A stretch of 64,000 bases of DNA from Artemisia argyi (lineage: Eukaryota > Streptophyta > Magnoliopsida > Asterales > Asteraceae), in NCBI GenBank assembly GCA_030686995.1, contig CM060691.1, positions 92,073,743 to 92,137,742 of the forward strand, in the 5' to 3' direction. The first letter of the stretch is position 1, and the number at the start of each line of letters is the position of its first letter. This document shows, in pieces, positions 60,340 to 64,000 of this stretch. The notes under the pieces are model-generated. The model was given only the letters and a program-made list of their open reading frames with translations. It did no database searches and was not told the origin of the DNA. A program made the position numbers and the translations under genes.

Positions 60340-61990
60340 GTTGGCCATGGCTGCAATGACCAGTTAGGTAACGCTGCCTTGCCAAGATACCGCTGTCGCT
60401 AAATTATAATGCTGAAATAGCCCATGTCTGCAACTATAGAAGGAAAAGCGAAGACCAGTCATGGCTGCAACAGCTACTCAGGTAAAGTTGCCTTGCCAAT
60501 ATACCAATGTCGCTAAATGACAATCATAAAATTAATAAAAATGGCTAGTTATCATCATTGGTTGTATGCATGTGTTAGGCATTTAATTGGTGGATGGTGC
60601 CATAATGGTATTAGATAATGTACGCCACCTCCACCCAGGAGTTTTGACTCAAAAGCCTAGCTCAGATAGGGTGGTAGTTTGGAAAAAATAGGTGTGCCCG
60701 CTATGGCTGCAATCCTGCAACCTTCATATGCTTCCACGGAAAGATACGTACAATCCCACATTTATCCTTACCCGTTAAAACTCATCATAACCTCAAGATA
60801 GTCTCAACCTCAAATTCATGCAACGGGAATAGGATGCCCTGCTAACATACGACTTATCTCGCATTGACACAGACACGTTAAAACTCATAACAGGCGCAAA
60901 ATTATTATCAACATATTAATTCTTTTTTTCAAACACAAAGTACACTTTTAAAGTGCGTTGAGCACATATTGAAGCATGTGGCTGGTAACATGAATGATAG
61001 CCCATCCACGGCTGCAAAACCATTATACTAGCAAGCCTTGTAAGGAAGCCTCAGATATGGTAGCAAACGGAAAGGAAAAAAAAAACAGGTGCACCCGGCA
61101 TAACTGCAACAACGAGACGTTGCCATGCCAAGATCCAGGAAATTTCACTTTTAACCCAACTCATTCAAACCCAGGTTAGCCTCATTTTCAAAGGCAAGGT
61201 AAGGCAATACCACAGTGGGTAAACAAAGCAACAGCGTACAGTGGAGCACATAACTACAAGCTAATAAGCTTTTGGATTACATGGCCAAAAAAAAAAAAAA
61301 AAAAAAAAAAAAAACTTTTTGGATCACATGGGCCACACAGAAACATGTAGAAGGGCTAGCAACACATGCCATAATTTTGCCTGGAAAATGCGAGGCAAAA
61401 CGACGGCGTCTCCATTTTGAATTAATCATATATATGTGGCTGCTATGGCTGCAAGGCTGCAACCTTCATAGGCTGCCACGCCAAGATACAAACAACTCCA
61501 CATTTATCTTCACCCATTAAAACTCATCATAGCCTCAAGATAGTCCGAACCTCAAATTAATATAACCAAGTTAGCATATCCCTAACAACAAACATATGTT
61601 AATTCACCAAAAATAGAAAAGTTACTGTGTATCAAAAGTTGCTAGCACAGCAGTTGAACAAAAAAAGTTAGGCTCAGATATCATATCAGTCAGTAAAAAG
61701 TGGATACAGCCGTCATGGCTGCAACAGGAATAGGCTGCCCTGCCAACATATGGTGCATCTCACATTCACACAGACATGTTAAGACTCATCATAGGCTCAA
61801 GATTATTATCAACATATTAATTCTTTTTTTTCAAACACAAAGCACACTTTTAAAGTGCACTGACCACATATTGCAGCATGTGGCTGCTAACACGAATGAT
61901 AGCCTCGTCACAGCTGTAACGCCGAGACGTTGCCATGCCAAGATACGGGGAATTTCACTTTTAACCCGACTAATTCAAACCCATGTCAGC
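60340..61990. repeat. 'atggctgcaac' repeat array with ~740-1000 bp superunits
   Basis: A short module 'catggctgcaa...gttgccatgccaagatac' occurs about eight times (60345, 60460, 60690, 61003, 61100, 61445, 61715, 61910) with variations. At a larger scale 60715-61190 is matched by segments of 61455-61990 ('cttttaaagtgc', 'cttttaaccc', 'cctcattttcaaaggcaa'). Confidence 0.7.
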
Positions 61991-62684
61991 CTCATTTTCA
62001 AAGGCAACCCAACGTAATACCACGACGTACACTGCAGTACATAACCAAACATAACTGTTTGCTGCAACCAAACATAAGCAAACAAAGACCAACTGATCGT
62101 TTGCCCTGCCAAATCCTCAGATTGGTTACTGGTCGGGCAACAAAATCCGTACCCAAAAAAATATATTCCTAACAAGCAAAAGGAACCTCAACTTGCATCA
62201 TCCACAACATGCAAACAATTGTCACTACCAAAATACAAAAAACCAATTCACAGAAGCCACACATTAATTGAAAACCTAATTTTTCAGCATCAAATTTATT
62301 CAAAGACAAGCAACCAAAAGCCCCAAATTAATTACAGCTAAGATCAACTATCAAGCACAATCAACAAACACCAATATCAAAACCCAATTTAACATTAAAT
62401 GAAAACTGAAAATGCAAATTGAACAAAAACCCCTAATTGATTGAATTCCTAATTTTCCAACATGCAACACGGAACATGGAATTATTGGTGTTTAAATTTC
62501 AATGGTGACTTTCGATACTTACATAATCATAGAGAAGCTTCTAATTGTACTTGACATTGCACCTCACGTGCACCTTGTACCGAACATGAGATTTCACATG
62601 GGCCACACAGACACACGGCTAACAACACGGGGCCTAATTTTGGCAAGAAAACAGCCGAAAAAACGGTGCTGAATTGATCATATA

Positions 62685-62966
62685 TCTATACTACATTATA
62701 ACGCATTTGGAACTATTCTATAATTAGAAAGTCTTAAAATTCAGACTTTTTTCTTGCTTATTATGGAAAGATTTCAAAATTAATTTGTTAGGAAGCAAGT
62801 TAGTTAGGAAGTTTGTTAGGAACGGTTGGTTCAAACTAAAATTATTTGGGTTAACTATCTTTAATATCTTTACTTATAAAGCATGAAGACAACTAAACGT
62901 GTAACCAAATAACGCAAAATATAATCACACGGCACCCGCCACCGAATTGCGCGGGTACAGTTCTAG
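62685..62966 (+). mobile_element. Small complete Helitron, 282 bp
   Basis: TCTATACTACATTATAACGC at 62685, preceded by A; hairpin acccgc (62934-62939)/gcgggt (62951-62956); then acagtt and CTAG (62963-62966), followed by T. These are canonical plant Helitron ends. The interior is AT-rich with no ORF. It belongs to a different family from A, B and C, as shown by the different 5' sequence after TCTATA and the different hairpin. Confidence 0.9.
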
Positions 62967-63082
62967 TATAATTATATGTAGTAAAGATAAATAAGATACA
63001 AAGCGTAATAACTTTTGCATATATCAAACGTGATGTATAACAAGTCATAGCTAAACAGTTGCAGTAATACGGAGTATAATTT

Positions 63083-63312
63083 TGTAGACACTGATAGTAC
63101 AATTATGCTCCCCTTATTTTTACCAATTGTAGAACTAGTCATACTCATAGCTACCTAAAAATAACAAATCTTTTAAATAACCAAGCTTACCAAATACCGA
63201 ACCCTGTGTTAAGTTACACATATTTGCAAGTGTCTGTCGGATGTATAACTAGTCATAGCTAAACTGAATAGAATTTATCAAGTGTAGACACTGATAGTAC
63301 AATTATGCTCCC
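63083..63312. repeat. 197 bp spaced direct repeat
   Basis: 'tgtagacactgatagtacaa' followed by 'ttatgctcccctt' occurs at 63083 and 63280, and 'ctagtcatagctaaac' type words also recur (63043 and 63248). An old local duplication. Confidence 0.8.
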
Positions 63313-63489
63313 CTTTTGTTCAGGGGATTAACAAACGTACAATTGTATAAATTGTTCATCATGTCATGAATAACTTAATCTTATACTCTTCATTTCAACC
63401 AACTTAGCTGCATGTTTTCTGTACCGTATCTATCTATATGTACCTGAAATGCCTAGGATTTCATTAAATTTCTGACTGAGAAATGATTT

Positions 63490-64000
63490 CTATGGTTCAA
63501 ATGTTGGTATTTCACTTTCATAGCCATGTCTGAGCTGATAAAGTAATCGGGATAATATATTCCGGTAAGGATCATTTTCTCGTTTCTCTTTCAAATAAGA
63601 AAGGCAATTCTCGACCTCTGACTTCACCTCTAAATACAACTCATGGGCCTTATCCCTGTTCTTCAGCTCCTGCTGTCTCCCTGCAAACAGCTATTAGTCA
63701 TTCATTTGCACAAACATGAATGCCGTTTGCATGTCAAGTGTTAAAGATACCTTGGGTTTCAATTGGCTTTCCAAAAAGGTAATAAAACCGCCCAGGAAGC
63801 TTGGGACGCATCACTGGCAAATGCACGTCTTGGTTTGCAACCTCTCCTTCGGTGTTAGTCCTGACAGAATTATCCAGCACCAGTAACATATTCTATAAAT
63901 TTATACCATTTTCAAATCACAAAATCTAACAAACACAGCGCTATGGTACCTTATCTGTATTGCCTCCTCAGTTAATTCCTGTATTAAGTTTCTCAGGTAA
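63490..64000 (-). CDS. Phytyl ester synthase-like acyltransferase, last three exons (5' part outside window)
   Basis: Exons on the minus strand: from beyond 64000 to 63950 (YLRNLIQELTEEAIQIR), 63860-63751 (TNTEGEVANQDVHLPVMRPK, LPGRFYYLFGKPIE) and 63680-63490 (RQQELKNRDKAHELYLEVKS, ENCLSYLKEKRENDPYRNIL, YESEIPTFEP, stop TAG at 63492-63490). All junctions are GT-AG and the frames join without a break (ATAAG/GACT, CCAAG/GGAGA). This is the C-terminal end of plant PES1/PES2-type esterase/lipase-acyltransferases, plastoglobule proteins that esterify phytol and diacylglycerol with fatty acids during chlorophyll breakdown. G-R-F-Y-Y-L-F-G-K-P-I belongs to the acyltransferase domain. No lesion is visible, so it may be the only working gene here. 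Confidence 0.85.

Larger units (their letters stand above)
57138..62684. other. Non-coding region rich in local duplications
   Basis: No gene found. Its structure is a series of nested duplications listed separately. It lies 3' of the phytyl-ester-synthase-like gene. A phrase of its left edge ('ttttaaataaccaagctt', 57150) recurs at 63172, linking the two ends of the region. An A run of 26 occurs at 61287-61312. Confidence 0.6.

Noticed and set aside
58060..61990. CRISPR-like array in the repeat region
   Set aside because: Repeats are imperfect, unevenly spaced and in plant nuclear DNA; no cas-like genes.

Overview
This is a window of plant nuclear DNA, from a eudicot and probably a member of the Asteraceae. 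The grounds are AT-rich sequence, GT-AG introns, plant LTR retrotransposons primed by initiator tRNA-Met, plant-type Helitrons, and captured fragments of plant genes (RBP45/47, fumarase, SAHH, pectinesterase). The family call rests only on my recollection that the accessory retrotransposon ORF resembles ORFs common in Asteraceae genomes. Only one plausible resident gene is present: the last three exons of a phytyl-ester-synthase-like acyltransferase on the minus strand at 63490-64000. Almost everything else is nested mobile DNA.

Layout. (1) 1-7260: inner part and 5' end of a minus-strand Helitron (A). It carries an RPA-like gene fragment and exons of a DEAD-box helicase and of RBP45/47. (2) 7326-10425: degenerate LTR of a gypsy-like element, with hAT-like debris after it. 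(3) 11950-14743: broken older copies of a copia-like family. (4) 14744-33066: copia-like element 1 (LTR, gag, no pol, two accessory ORFs, LTR, then a restarted gag). It is split by Helitron B (18166-26387), which carries pieces of at least seven unrelated host genes. (5) 33067-53710: copia-like element 2, inverted and more diverged. It is split by Helitron C (33966-44770, minus strand) and by a young gypsy-like element without coding capacity (45367-53093, target duplication GGTGT). (6) 53719-55345: a decayed Mutator-like transposase. (7) 55930-57137: a foldback element built from an 18-20 bp minisatellite. (8) 57138-63480: non-coding sequence full of local duplications, plus a complete 282 bp Helitron (62685-62966).

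How the parts relate. The three large Helitrons share the terminal motif AACAGGAGGC, end in long (TA)n arrays, and each carries an antisense tRNA-like block with pol III A and B boxes near its 5' end. The copia-like family carries a repeated palindromic cluster of CCCCTTAA/TTAAGGGG half-sites. Six copies are seen. Three sit 26-28 bp upstream of an LTR TATA box, two sit upstream of an internal ORF with its own TATA-like box, and one lies upstream of an intron-containing leader. This looks like a retroelement with several internal promoters and is the best candidate here for an undescribed system. None of the transposon ORFs seems intact.
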